Source: Cristatella mucedo (Eukaryota > Bryozoa > Phylactolaemata > Cristatellidae). Taken from it: 64,000 nt of DNA. Location of the stretch: positions 4,448,001 through 4,512,000 of the forward strand of contig WPIO01000005.1 in the NCBI GenBank assembly GCA_009760855.2. The letters are read 5' to 3'. The notes under the pieces are model-generated. The model searched no databases. It was not told where the DNA came from and saw nothing but the letters and a program-made list of their open reading frames with translations. Shown here in pieces: positions 1 to 10,586 of this stretch. Positions within the stretch are counted from its first letter, which is position 1; every line of letters starts with the position of its first letter. The position numbers and the translations under genes are program-made.

Positions 1-130
1 CCTTAGTTCGATTTGCCACAGTTAGGTTCAATATAGTCTCTAGATAATGGGCTGTCCAGGAGATGGTCACTAGCAAGTGTTTTTTGCAGCAACGGTGCCA
101 CAGTAATGATATTCACAAATATAAAAAGTA

Positions 131-262
131 TAGTGTATTTGCATAGTGCCCTAAGAAAATAGAATTTTTATCCAGGTGCTTCACATATGCCACAGTGCTT
201 GAGCCCACGGACCCCGGTAGTCCAAGGTGACCACCTTAACCTCCGTCGTCTAAAGCAGCATG
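131..262 (-). mobile_element. SINE-1 copy (tRNA-derived, L2-type tail), degraded
   Basis: Read on the minus strand, this has a tRNA-like head with a box-B-like GGGCTCAAGCAC, then the family-specific GTGGCATATGTGAAGC, then a decayed version of the 3' hairpin shared with the L2-like LINE. The ATT tail is lost. Other copies lie near 2.4, 28.6, 35.3, 48.2 and 62.1 kb. The remaining sequence of the first 900 bases shows no supported gene. Confidence 0.6.
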
Positions 263-927
263 ATAGCCTCTCGGCTAAACTAACTCGGGGTATTAGTAGT
301 TTAGAAGATATTCCGTCACTGCTAAGTAATACTCTTCAGAAGTCTTTTTCTGGGTACTACTCCAAAGACACATGAATTTTGGCAAGGGCAACCGAATGCT
401 TGAAAATGAATGGTTATACGTTTATTAAGCACGACCTTGCATTTACGTTTGGCTACTAAATGAAAGTTTTGTCGTGGCAGCAGCTGCTCCGATTTTGTTG
501 ACAACCGAGGTACTGTCGATCTACTTTTCCATTTATGCACCTCCTCGTTAAAACCGAAAGCTTCATTACCTATCACCTGTTTGACTGATAAGGCTGACAT
601 TGTGAAGTACTTCATTTTGAAATTTTATTGCGTGCGGGAAAGTTTATGAATGTACAGTGCTGGTCCGAAAAATCCGCTAACCCTGTAAATCACAAAAGAA
701 TACAATTTTCTAGTACAATATTAAAGTCAAAAAGTGCTACTATCAGATAAATAAATATAATCAGAATAATAATCAGATAAATAATCATATAATCAGATAA
801 ATATGAGAACACAATAAATATTGCAGATTACTTACATTGCAACCTTGAATAGCATCTAACGTGTAGAAAAAATACAGCATTAACTTTGCAAAGTATTAAT
901 TTTTGGCTAAGCAAAGCACCCCTCTTT

Positions 928-1003
928 GCAGCAAATGTAAAGCACCTAGAAAGAGATTGAATTCTCTGGGGGTGCTTTATCAAGTGCATTATTATTATTA
1001 TTA
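928..1003 (+). mobile_element. L2-like LINE 3' tail stub
   Basis: This holds only the last ~75 bp of the LINE: GCAGCAAATGTAAAGCACC, the hairpin and an ATT repeat. The stem differs from the consensus at both partner positions (944 G to A, 973 C to T), so pairing is kept. It is a strongly 5'-truncated insertion, as is usual for target-primed reverse transcription. Confidence 0.8.
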
Positions 1004-1442
1004 CCCTTCTCTCAAAAAATACGTCTTAAAGACTGTATCGTACTCTTTCAGCAATCCGAGGTAGGCAGTGAATCGATAGCACAGTTTGAGCAAGGAACCA
1101 GCCAACTAAGTTGCCTGACAAAAACGAGCTGTTGAACTGCATACAGCTGCTACACAAGTCTTCGAAAACATCTGAACTGCCGAAACCGTGGTGATCTGCA
1201 TGCATTTAAGTTTTCACTGACATTAGGAGAAGGTACTTTAATTTAATATATGCATTTTCCAAATCCAGAGTTAAGACGTCAAAGTGGTTAAAACGTTCTT
1301 TAATTTCTGGTTAATGTTCTTGTTAATCACTGCTGGGTAGTTCCTGTCTACCGCATCATCGATTTCTTGCATCGTTTCGAACCATGTCAGACCTATGCTT
1401 GTACATGTTCAAAATAGCATGTTTCAATCCCTTGATGATTGC

Positions 1443-1597
1443 TGAGAAAGTGGGTAAGGTGCTTGCTCTTTACGACTCAGGTCGTGGGTTCGAGTCCTGC
1501 AGTGGGCGACCCTTTATTGCCCACTGCAAGTGGTGGTAAGACCCATTAAGGCTCTTATGCCTGTATATAAATGAAGCTGTTAAGCCAGCTAAACCCG
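1443..1597 (+). mobile_element. SINE-2 copy (tRNA-derived)
   Basis: A tRNA-like head contains box A (GTGGGTAAGGTGC) and a canonical box B, GGTTCGAGTCC, at 1487-1497. The body follows with TGCAGTGGGCGACC, TTTATTGCCCACTGCAAG and a 3' part ending GAAGCTGTTAAGCCAGCT. Diverged copies at 25.9, 30.0 and 45.2 kb share head, body and tail. The tail differs from SINE-1, so this family should depend on a different LINE. Confidence 0.75.
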
Positions 1598-2395
1598 ACA
1601 CAGATGTTGAGAAATTTTTAGGTTGGGGATACTGCATCCAGTAAATCTTACTTCACTGTGCTCAAACGGTGCTGCAAAATATCCTGAAAAATCCATCTAA
1701 AAGGCTGCTGAAAGCCAGAAATTGCTCTAGATAGTGGAAAACGGTAATTTCACATACTTTTGCACCTAATATGCAAAGGTAAATAGCATTAACGATGTTT
1801 TACTAGCTTGCACAAATCCTGTTATCAAGGAATTTTTTTGGCCCAGTCCATTGAACAAAAGTATTTTAGGTTATGCTTTATATTCTCAGATTGTGTGGAC
1901 TAGCATTCATTGTGTGTCTTGCCTTTTAAGTGTTATACACAAACGCTGAGGCGAATCTAAAAGTGTATATGGCTTTTTGGGGAGTAGCAACCTTAAGTCT
2001 TAAAGCATTACAAAATTTCTACACACACTGATCTGGCTGTCGAAAAGAGACAGCCTTGTTGAATGCTATCAGCTCACGAGGAATAGCTTACTGAATGCTC
2101 TGAAACTAAACCCTGCCACTGACCATCAACCAGACGACACCGATAGAGATGATAGGTCTTGGGCAAACTGCAGCTTGGCGCTTGACTGTCGACAATAGTT
2201 TGGCTGTGGAAATATGCTGCTTTATATAAGCCTTATGAGCTGTAAGTTGGGTGATTTGGTGGATATTGACAGCAGCATGCAGTTAGCAGGTAAGAGCCAA
2301 TTGGGGGCCAGATCAAAAACGGCAACACTAATTTGGCTGCCCTTTTGAAAGCCTATAGAGCAGTAAGAGGGAAATTGACCTCACAATCCCTAACA

Positions 2396-2530
2396 CGCTG
2401 GCTTGGTCCAGTGGTTCAGATGCTCGCCCAGACCGAGAACAAGGTAAATGTATTTGATGGCCGAGCTTGTGGGCTCTTGCTCCATGGTATATGTGAAGCG
2501 CCTGAATATTTAATGGAGTTTCCACACTGT
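2396..2530 (+). mobile_element. SINE-1 copy, long-spacer subfamily
   Basis: The head GCTGGCTTGGTCCAGTGGTT resembles a tRNA box A. It is followed by an A/T-rich spacer (GTAAATGTATTTGATGGCCG), a degenerate box B and the family segment TATGTGAAGCGCCTGAATA. The same spacer occurs in the copy at 48.18 kb but not in those at 28.6 and 35.3 kb, which suggests a subfamily. The hairpin half on the right is decayed. Confidence 0.65.
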
Positions 2531-3728
2531 TAAATATTCCGAATCTTGCAGGACTAGTTCTCAGGTTGTTCTCGATCGAGCTGGTTGGTGTTGCTTTGGT
2601 TTTAGTAGGTTATGCCCAGCATTCTTCCCAAGCCAAGATGTCAACCATTCGGATTCCCCCCAGCACACTGCCATATTGTTGATGCCAAGAAGCCACATAC
2701 ATGGCTTTTCACTTCCTTCTGAGACTAGGCGTCGGCAACACAACACGGTTTGGTGCCGTCAGCCTGTACAGGAGCATGTGCACACGTGTGCAAACATGTC
2801 CACGCTTTCGTTCCTCATCATTACTATTGAGTATGACCAACATTCGAGCCTGTGACAAACTCTACAGCTCATTAGCAATCAAAGTTCCTACTTCCCATTA
2901 ACGTGAGGGCAACCCATTGTTGCTGACAGCTGCTTGGCAGGAGCAGGTGCTGTTCATACTATCCACTCGTGGGCAAAGAAAAGGAGGGTAAGTGACAGCC
3001 ATTTTTTGCCTTTGATCCATTTCATGCTCAAAGCCAATAGCACCATTGCTGGTAATTGGCAAACAACTTGCGTACGTAAATATGCATACACAAAGTGCCA
3101 GGTGAATTGGCTTCAAGTTTCACTGCCATGACACTGCCAAGTCAATTCTAATGGCTGCCAGGCTCACCAGACCATCCAGTTCCACATCACCAACTTTGCT
3201 ATATGTGCAGTCGATTGGTTAGCGATATGGCAACTGCTGTCGATGTCACACCTTAAGTGTTAGGACAGTCGTTTGAGCAAAGCAGGCCTTTGGAGGCCTA
3301 TGGATGATGGGAAGAGAAACAACTCTTTAGAACGTATAAGACTGCACTACGGTTACACTATGTGACATGGTAGTGGTAAGATAGTTACCACGAAATGTAT
3401 TCCCGAGGCCACAATCAGAATTTGCTGGAACTTGGGAAAGTGAGCAGACCGGTTCTGGTTAACGATTGCTCAGAACAGGAGCAACAATGCTCGGTTAACG
3501 AATATAGCTCTATAGCTTACAAGACGATTGCAAAGAGAGTTTCGTAGATGCATCTGCTTATCACAGCATATAGTGCAGCAGTTCTCAAGCCCTTTGGTTT
3601 CACAGGGGCCGCCTAAAACCATCAGAAAACAGGCATTTCCACATTTTGCACACAATAACTTTATGGTTGGGAGTCGCCACAACATGAGGAACTGTATTAA
3701 AGGGTCGCGGCATTAATCGAGTCGAGTC

Positions 3729-4079
3729 ATAATAATAATAATAGCAATAATACACTCGACAAAGCACCCTCAGAGAACTCAATCTCTTTCTATGTGCTTT
3801 ACATTTGCTGCAAAGGAAATACGATCGAATGGTGAGTGGTATCATGCTTGATAAACCACATGAATAACATGGTTAGGGGTGACACGCACAGGGTCAGCAT
3901 GCAAGTGTGGTTAGTGGCAGCATGCAGTGTCAGAATGTATAAGCACATTAAGGACGAATCACAGGGACCCACTAAATGCTGAAATAAATAGGAGCTTCTA
4001 ATTTCTATTTAAATGCGGTCAAGTCAGGGGATGTCGTGATGCAAGTCGGGAGAGAGTTCCAGGCTTTATTAAGGTTGAG
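3729..4079 (-). mobile_element. L2-like LINE 3' region (3'UTR and end of ORF2)
   Basis: The plus strand shows AAT repeats, then the inverted hairpin (stem AAAGCAC at 3761-3767 with GTGCTTT at 3794-3800), then the 3'UTR and the last codons of the ORF2 C-terminus. The stem again carries a paired change relative to GCGCC/GGCGC. It lies head to head with the plus-strand copy starting at 4094. Confidence 0.85.
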
Positions 4080-4093
4080 AACCACTGCGTACT

Positions 4094-4267
4094 TGCGATT
4101 CGTCCTTTGTGTGCTGACTGTGCATGCTGCCACTAATCATATTTATATGTGGATGCTGTACATGTCCCCTCTAATCATTTAACCATGCTTCCTTTACAAC
4201 ATATGTAAAGTGTCTAGAAAGAGATTTAATTTCTCTGAGAGCACTATACAAATGAATTGTTATTATC
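4094..4267 (+). mobile_element. L2-like LINE 3'UTR fragment
   Basis: This holds the 3'UTR with TGTGCATGCTGCCACTAA-type repeats, then the hairpin (AGTG at 4209-4212 pairing CACT at 4242-4245) and a short ATT tail. The stem change differs from the neighbouring copy but still pairs. Together with the copy at 3729-4079 it forms a long imperfect inverted repeat. Confidence 0.8.
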
Positions 4268-4792
4268 ATATTAGCCTGCTCAACATCAGACGAATTGCAC
4301 CGATGATTCTGCATCTGCAAGAAATAAAGTAGTCTGCAGATAATAGGCAAAATGTCCTAACCAAAGTAAGGTAAGATCGGGTTCAACTACCAAAAACAAG
4401 TTGAGTCAACCCTTGTTTGGTCAAGGGAAAGCTCACTGAAAGCATTAGCAGCTTCAGTTTTGTTGTCGTAAGTCCAGCTATCGGTTTGACCATATAGTTA
4501 TATGTTATTTCCTCTTTCTGTTGCCTGTTGTAACGTTGGACACCCTGCTACTAGCCAAATTGACCAAATGCTACAGGATCCACAATACCCGAACTTTAGC
4601 ACTTGCAAGTGTTGGCCTCCATGAATGCAGTGAGTTAATCCTGAAGTTAGATGTGCAAGCATTTCAAATAAGGCTTGCAATTTTATCTGCCTATTATAAA
4701 TTCGGCTTGTGGGCTATAATAATATATAACGATGTCTTGTAGAACCAAAAAGAACGCAGTCTCAACTATGGTATTTTACAACTCGCGACACA

Positions 4793-4828
4793 AGAAGCAA
4801 TAACCAATAGCTATTGGTTATTGCTTCT
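4793..4828. repeat. Perfect 36-bp palindrome
   Basis: The left arm AGAAGCAATAACCAATAG (4793-4810) is followed directly by its exact reverse complement (4811-4828) with no spacer. The flanking bases do not extend the match. Its function is unknown. It lies in a stretch without any recognised gene. Confidence 0.95.
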
Positions 4829-4850
4829 CGTTTAATGCCTAAGGATACCC

Positions 4851-4881
4851 TGCTTTTAATAATTATAGTTTATTAAAAGCA
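4851..4881. repeat. 12-bp inverted repeat with 7-nt loop
   Basis: TGCTTTTAATAA (4851-4862) and TTATTAAAAGCA (4870-4881) are exact reverse complements around the loop TTATAGT. It lies 22 bp from the perfect palindrome. No rho-independent terminator is implied, since this is eukaryotic DNA. Confidence 0.85.
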
Positions 4882-5490
4882 AGCACGGAAAACCACAAAA
4901 TTATCATGCCAAGACGAGCATGCAGGAGCCAATAAAAGGCTCACGGCTGCTGGTTAGTAAGACTCGGGGTTATGAATGGTTGAAAACAGTGTCACAAGTG
5001 GCAAGTGCTTTTATTATCATACTGGGAGGGAGCAAGAGGCCTGTAGGTCGCCCATGCGAACGCCACTTGGAGCTCTGATCCAGCAACCTCATGTGTAGAA
5101 AGCATACAGATTATACAGCCACTTAATGCCTGCTATTGCTGCAATAAAGACTGGGGGAGGCTTAAGTTTTAAATAGCAGCCATTCATATTTTAAACTTTT
5201 AACTGCTGCAACAATAGTTTCGCTCCAAGAAACGTCTTTGCCTTCAATGATTTGACAATCGGCTTAAGAAACTCTTTTAATTTCAGTGAAATCTCTCCAT
5301 CTTCCATTTTTAGCATACTGAAAAACAAAACAGGATCTTGTGATGAACAGCATTTAGACTAGGCCTGTAAATGGCCAATCTAGCACTCAAGGCAGCCACA
5401 GCAACGAAATAGTGCAAGCAGCAAAAGCTAAATCTGGCACAACAGTACCGCCACTGGGAAGAATGCAGTTACAACTAGGTGGCACAGGCA

Positions 5491-6196
5491 ACATTAATAA
5501 TAATAATAATAATAATAATATTGCACTTGATAAAGCGCCCTCAGAGAACTTAATCTCTTTCTAGGCGCTTTACATTTGCTGCAAAGTGATACGCAATAGA
5601 ATAGTAAGTAAAATCATGCTTGAAAAACAAACAAAATGAATAACATGGTTAGGGGTTACATGCACTGGGTCAGCATGCAAATGTGGTTAGTGGCAGCATG
5701 AACAGTGTCAGCACGCATAAGCACATCGAGGACGAATCACAAGGACCTACTAAATGCTGTCCTAAATAGGTATGTTTTTAAGTTTCTTTTAAATGTGGTC
5801 AGGTCAGGGGATGTTCTGATGCAGGTCGGGAGGGAGTTCCAGGCTGTGGGAGCATACGAGCTAAATGCACGGTCTCCAAAGGATTTAAGGTTTGTACGAG
5901 GTATTTCTAGACCGTTGGATTCCGAAAAGCGAGTGGTACGATGCTTTGCCTGATGGGTTAGTGTATCTGAAAGATAGGCTGGAGCCATAGAATGAAGAGA
6001 CCTAAAAGTGAGCGACAAAACCTTGAAGTCAATCCGTTGCTTGACTGGTAACCAGTGCAGGTCGGCGAGAAGTGGAGTAATGTGGCAACTGCGACGCTCA
6101 CGACAGACAAGCCTAGCTGCAGAGTTTTGCACCAGCTGCAATCGCCTGATCGCACATGCTGGTAGGCCAGTAAGCAGTGAGTTGCATTACAAGTCA
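5491..6196 (-). mobile_element. L2-like LINE, 5'-truncated (ORF2 C-terminus and 3'UTR)
   Basis: The minus strand carries an open frame (5737-6141) with the C-terminal signature of L2/CR1-type ORF2: LQLVQNSAARLVCRERR, LHWLPVKQRIDFKV, APAYLSD and AWNSLPTCIRTS. It is followed by the 3'UTR, the consensus hairpin and an AAT repeat (ATT on the element strand) at the low-coordinate end. The copy is truncated near 6196. It is close to the copies at 14.98 and 33.83 kb, so the family was recently active or has been homogenised. Confidence 0.9.
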
Positions 6197-6261
6197 CGCA
6201 CCACCCAAATTAAAAATGCATCAACAGCAAGCTAGCTTTTGATAAAGCAACACATCATTCT

Positions 6262-6357
6262 ATCATTCTTATGGCTAAATTCAGACAGGACGTTGTGCTG
6301 CCTATGTACAAATCATTCTTATGGCCAAATTCAGACAGGACGTTGTGCTGCCTATGT
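6262..6357. repeat. Two-copy tandem duplication, 50-bp period
   Basis: A 46-bp segment beginning ATCATTCTTATGGC and ending CTGCCTATGT occurs at 6262-6307 and 6312-6357 with one mismatch (T/C). The overlapping short ORFs are a by-product of the duplication, as their reading is shared between frames. Confidence 0.9.
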
Positions 6358-6399
6358 GGCATCGCAGATGCAATGCATTATTTACTTTGGTACTTTTGT

Positions 6400-8100
6400 A
6401 ATGCATCCCCTAGCGACTTGGAAATATACCCTTTTCACGGAGGTTGGAATTTACCAATTCGAACAAAATATATAACATAGCGAACCAAAGCTCGCTGACT
6501 AAGCAAGCAGCAGCTACATGTACAGTTAAAGTGATAGTCGAGCTTAGTCAGTTAATCGTGAATAGTCCTATAAGCAAAGAAAATAGCTTCCTACAGAGGT
6601 GGTGAAAGGAGGTGGTGAAACTGACGTCCTTGCTCAGGTTGGGGCTAAGTGATGATAAGGAATGGGGCTGAATGTATGTCTGTGTGCTATTGCACAGACA
6701 CCCACAAGGCCAGTCGAATTCGGCGCCGTAACAAAAGTGCACAACTAATTAAAAACTAGGTGGAGCTCTAGCTGCCACAATAACCACCGCTCTAATCGAC
6801 GTACCAGCATTGCTTTAGCTGGCGCTCTTGTCACTTCAACTGCAGCTCTAGCCACCGCTCTAACCACTGCATTAGTGTCACTTTAGCTACTGCTTTAGCT
6901 GCATTGTTGTATGAGTTATACTATGTATTTATTTTCTGTTATAAAATAATCACATTTTGAATACCTGTAAACTAGCATTCATTAAAATTATTTTTGTTCG
7001 CATTTTTCGTTGCATGTTTTCGTCCCACACGTATGTCGGGTTCCAGTCAAATTCACTATTTATATACTCCGAAGTTTCTGAGGAAGCTTGCCTGACTACA
7101 AAACATACATGACTAGAAAACATATCGACGGATACTACGGTATGCTACCACATGCAGCGAGCATAGTAAGATGTGTACCACAAGCAACATTATGCAGCCA
7201 CCAGACTGCAAAATTAGGCCCTAACAATGAGAACACGTCATACTTGCATGAGCAAGCGGCTTTTGAGCAATTTCATTCATGTAATGTCACACTGAAATGG
7301 TGACAACACCTCAGAAATGCCGGGATCTGCAAATTGTGTTTTACAAGTGCAAGCAACAGTGGGGCAACCCATAAATTGCATTCAACTGACTTTAATTTAC
7401 GACCAGAGCACGGATCTTGCTTACTAGTGACTCTTAGAAGGACAGAGAAACAACTGCCCTAACGATGAATCATCAACTTTGCATGGCATGTTTTCTGGGC
7501 ATAAACCATCAAACAGCAATAGCTCACTGGTTGTACTCATTTGGATTGTAATTTATTACCTGAGAAATATGAAGCAGCCCCTGTTGCAGTTTATGAAAGA
7601 TCGAAGAACATCCACCGATATTGTTGACAAAAACACACTGGCGAACACTTCTGTAAAAAAAGAGTTAACTAATCAGCAAACAATGGTAAACAAGTCAGTT
7701 ACAGCTCATGATTCCAACTATCATTTAGCTCAACAGCTTGCATAAGGTACAGTCTGTGCAGAAAGTGAAAAGAAATTCATGCTAACATTTGGCGTCTTGC
7801 CAATAAACAGCCGGATGTTTATTTGAAGCTGAATGTGATATCATAGCCAAAGACGACTGTGTCGTACTGATAAAGCTTTAACCAACTAAGGTCCCTAAAA
7901 CGGCCAAAAGCACTTGAACATTCTTTGAACAACATCCTTTGAACAACTAAACTAAACTCTGACAACCATCCAAATTTCTGCAGCCGTGTGTAAAATGACA
8001 AATGCACTTGTGTGGGAGAGTCGCTAAGTGCCGACAATACAAAAGGGCAGCTGCAAGGGCAAGCGGCCATGCCTACTCATCACCGTCCACAACCATATTC
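6400..8100. other. Gene-poor interval
   Basis: No recognised gene or transposon was found. Around 6770-6910 the plus strand has a loose array of GCTCTAGCY / CACCGCTCTAAC words that may be a decayed short tandem repeat. An 88-codon frame at 7479-7745 has no recognisable domain and I do not call it. Confidence 0.4.
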
Positions 8101-8103
8101 TGA

Positions 8104-8457
8104 GAACCGACAAAGCAGATTTATGTTCTTACCACCGAGGAGGTAAGAGCATTTGTCAGACTTCGAAATGAGGAATATAAACAGCATGTCCCCAGCCTCC
8201 TGACAAACATAGACGAATCCAAATCCTTGTCTGGGGTTGCATTTGACCAAGAGTTAACTCGGATTTGGCGATCCGGCAAGTTGCTCAAAATAGCTCTACG
8301 GCACCTCCAAAAGAAAAAGGCTGTACTCGATTTTCGAGAGCCTAAATTTCTGCACCGAAGAGCTCAGCCCAAAGCCCTTTTAGACTCGTTTCAAAGAAAA
8401 TTGGTAATCCCAGCTGGTCAACCTGAAGCTGCAATAGTAGGGTTAGCCCAGCCCTGA
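8104..8457 (+). CDS. Unidentified 117-codon open frame (fragment or exon)
   Basis: The frame is open from just after a stop at 8101-8103 to a TGA at 8455-8457. The translation looks protein-like: it is charged, with EEVRAFVRLRNEEYKQHV near the start, then LTRIWRSGKLLKIALRHLQ and LDFREPKFLHRR. There is no in-frame ATG, so if real it is an internal or terminal exon or the remnant of an element. A CR1/L2-type LINE C-terminus begins about 110 bp downstream on the same strand. I do not recognise the family; it could be part of an unrecognised transposon. Confidence 0.3.
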   Translation, partial: EPTKQIYVLTTEEVRAFVRLRNEEYKQHVPSLLTNIDESKSLSGVAFDQELTRIWRSGKLLKIALRHLQKKKAVLDFREPKFLHRRAQPKALLDSFQRKLVIPAGQPEAAIVGLAQP

Positions 8458-8569
8458 GGCTTTAGTCCTTTTCGTCTTTAACATTGATGTTACTTATGAT
8501 TTTGCTAGTAAACAGACAGGTTTTTAATCTGTCCCTTGACTCGTGATGCAATGCAATCATTTCATATAC

Positions 8570-8895
8570 TGCATGGAAATTCCTCTGCTTAAAGATCGCT
8601 GGTGATAGAAGTTTCTGCTCTGAAGGTCCTAGACTGTGGAACTCACTTCTAAGATTCTTATGCAATGACAACTACTCTCCTGCTGCCGACTATGGCACAT
8701 ATATTCCAGCTGTCCTGAGTGGCTATTTCAATGCTACTGTTGGCCTTAACTGCTCTCCTGACTCATCTATGCTTCTTACTTTCTCTTTGTTGCATGAGAG
8801 GAAGTCTATCGGCTACCGAATGCGTTCCGAAAACCGCTTAGGCTGTGACTACAAAACTCTCCTGCATAACACCCACAAAGTCTTTGTGGAGTAAC
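8570..8895 (+). mobile_element. LINE ORF2 C-terminus, family B (CR1/L2-like)
   Basis: The plus frame reads GDRSFCSEGPRLWNSL, then NDNYSPAADYG and a C-terminal tail ending near LLHNTHKVFVE. GDR.F...GPR.WNSLP is the usual C-terminal signature of CR1/L2-type ORF2 proteins. The same tail, including NYSP.ADYG, LNCSP and FSLL.E.KS, recurs on the minus strand at 26.34-26.69 kb, so this is a separate family from the main L2. Confidence 0.65.
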
Positions 8896-9688
8896 AGACA
8901 GAGATACATTACATCACAAATGGTGAATAAAGGAATGCCCTTTGCAGCTTGGACAATAGAAAGTCAGACCAACTTGATTTGAGTCACTAGTACTGGTTTA
9001 GGTAGAGATGCTTGCAAAAGAAACTATGAATAAGAGCACTCGCTATGCAATCTTACCAACAGCAGCCCTACTCTTAGGGTAGACTTGCTACGGTGCCCAA
9101 AAATTAGTCTATTAGATTGGTTTAGTTTCGGTGTTGCACTGACATGGAAGCCCTGAGATATCATGCTTCGTCTTGAATACATTAAGCCACCAAACGATTG
9201 GATCTCAAAATGAAAATTAGGCTCAGTTTATTTACTTACACAATAGGAAGTAAAAGCAATATAAAAGTCAATATTGGCACCTGGATTGCCTCCAAAACGT
9301 TGCTTAGTCTAGAAATTGCACATCAGAAGAAGATGGGGGATAACTGCTTCAGTATGTCGATTGACGGGTGATGGTTGACGTCTCTCAACACTCAGGCCAG
9401 ATGATACGACTGCTACACACTACAGCCACACAAACGCAAACACAAACATGCACACGAACACAGTAGTGGGCCTAAGAAGGCTGAATCACAATCCATGAGC
9501 GCCCAATGCTGAGCTACAGGTAGTGTTTGGGGCTAAAACTTCTACTTCACTAAATAGTTAACGGTGCCTAGTACCTTGCTGAACGCATACCGGAACCAAT
9601 AGCTGAGCACTTTGGTCAGCTAGGTTCTGCCTCATTTTTACGTACAACTGATTGATGGCTGCGTATACAAAATACGTATGCGACAGTT

Positions 9689-9732
9689 AGTGATGATTGA
9701 TTCTCATCACTAGTGATGATTGATTCTCATCA
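9689..9732. repeat. 23-bp-period tandem duplication
   Basis: AGTGATGATTGATTCTCATC occurs at 9689 and 9712 and each copy is followed by A. It is a simple two-unit duplication with no associated gene. Confidence 0.9.
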
Positions 9733-10586
9733 ACTGGTGAATGTCATTATCCAATGCCCATCGACATCAAAGATGCATCCCTGCCCATCAAAATGCAACC
9801 ATAAGTTCCGAAGCAAGGAATTGGGATGCCAGATTAGGTACATCCAGACCGTGCGATATGGGCTGAGTGAGTTCGATCACGCAAATAGCTTGATGCCTAA
9901 GCTTAAATGATCACAATTTTGCCATAAGAGAGATTACTTAGGTTTAGCTAACATCCCAATCGTCCTGCTATTCAAAGCTCTTAGAGGCAAAGACTTGTAC
10001 TTCAAGCTCCCTGCCATGACCTTCGGCAATCACTCAAGCTGCACCGTGGGTGTAGTAAAGACAAGTCAAGAATGCAGGCATTAGAATTTGGCACTATCGG
10101 CTCTTTCCAACAGGAATGTGCAATGATGGTAGTACTAAAAAAAGAATAATGCAGCTGTTCCAAGGCTCGGCTGATTATGCAAATATCCACATCTGTGGTG
10201 ACTCATTTTGGTTGCTTAGCAAGAGCCTCATGCTATTACACTGCAATAAAGAAGTCACACTCTTGAGTTGGTGGGAGCTAACTGAGGACTGACTACCGAT
10301 TTGCCTTGCACAGAAGATTGCATAACAGCCTTGCATAGTTGCTAATAGGAATCCCGCATGCAGTAGCCAGGTCTAAGCCACTCATTGCTACGACGAGTAA
10401 ACGATATGAACTTCACTAATCCGATGCACAAGCACGCCCAATGCGACATGCACAAAAAGGCATGCAAGCAAAGCACGACCATTTCGACTAGGCATTGGTA
10501 GAAAAAAGGGCAAGTCCTGCACAAACACACACCCATACAAAACTCGAAGTGAAAAGCAGCCTGCAAAATGCTGCCCCTGCACTTAC

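Noticed and set aside
5705-5953. Plus-strand ORF (MSARISTSRTNHKD type), also at 15113, 34033 and 42073
   Set aside because: It recurs at every L2 3' copy because it is antisense to the ORF2 C-terminus; not an independent gene.
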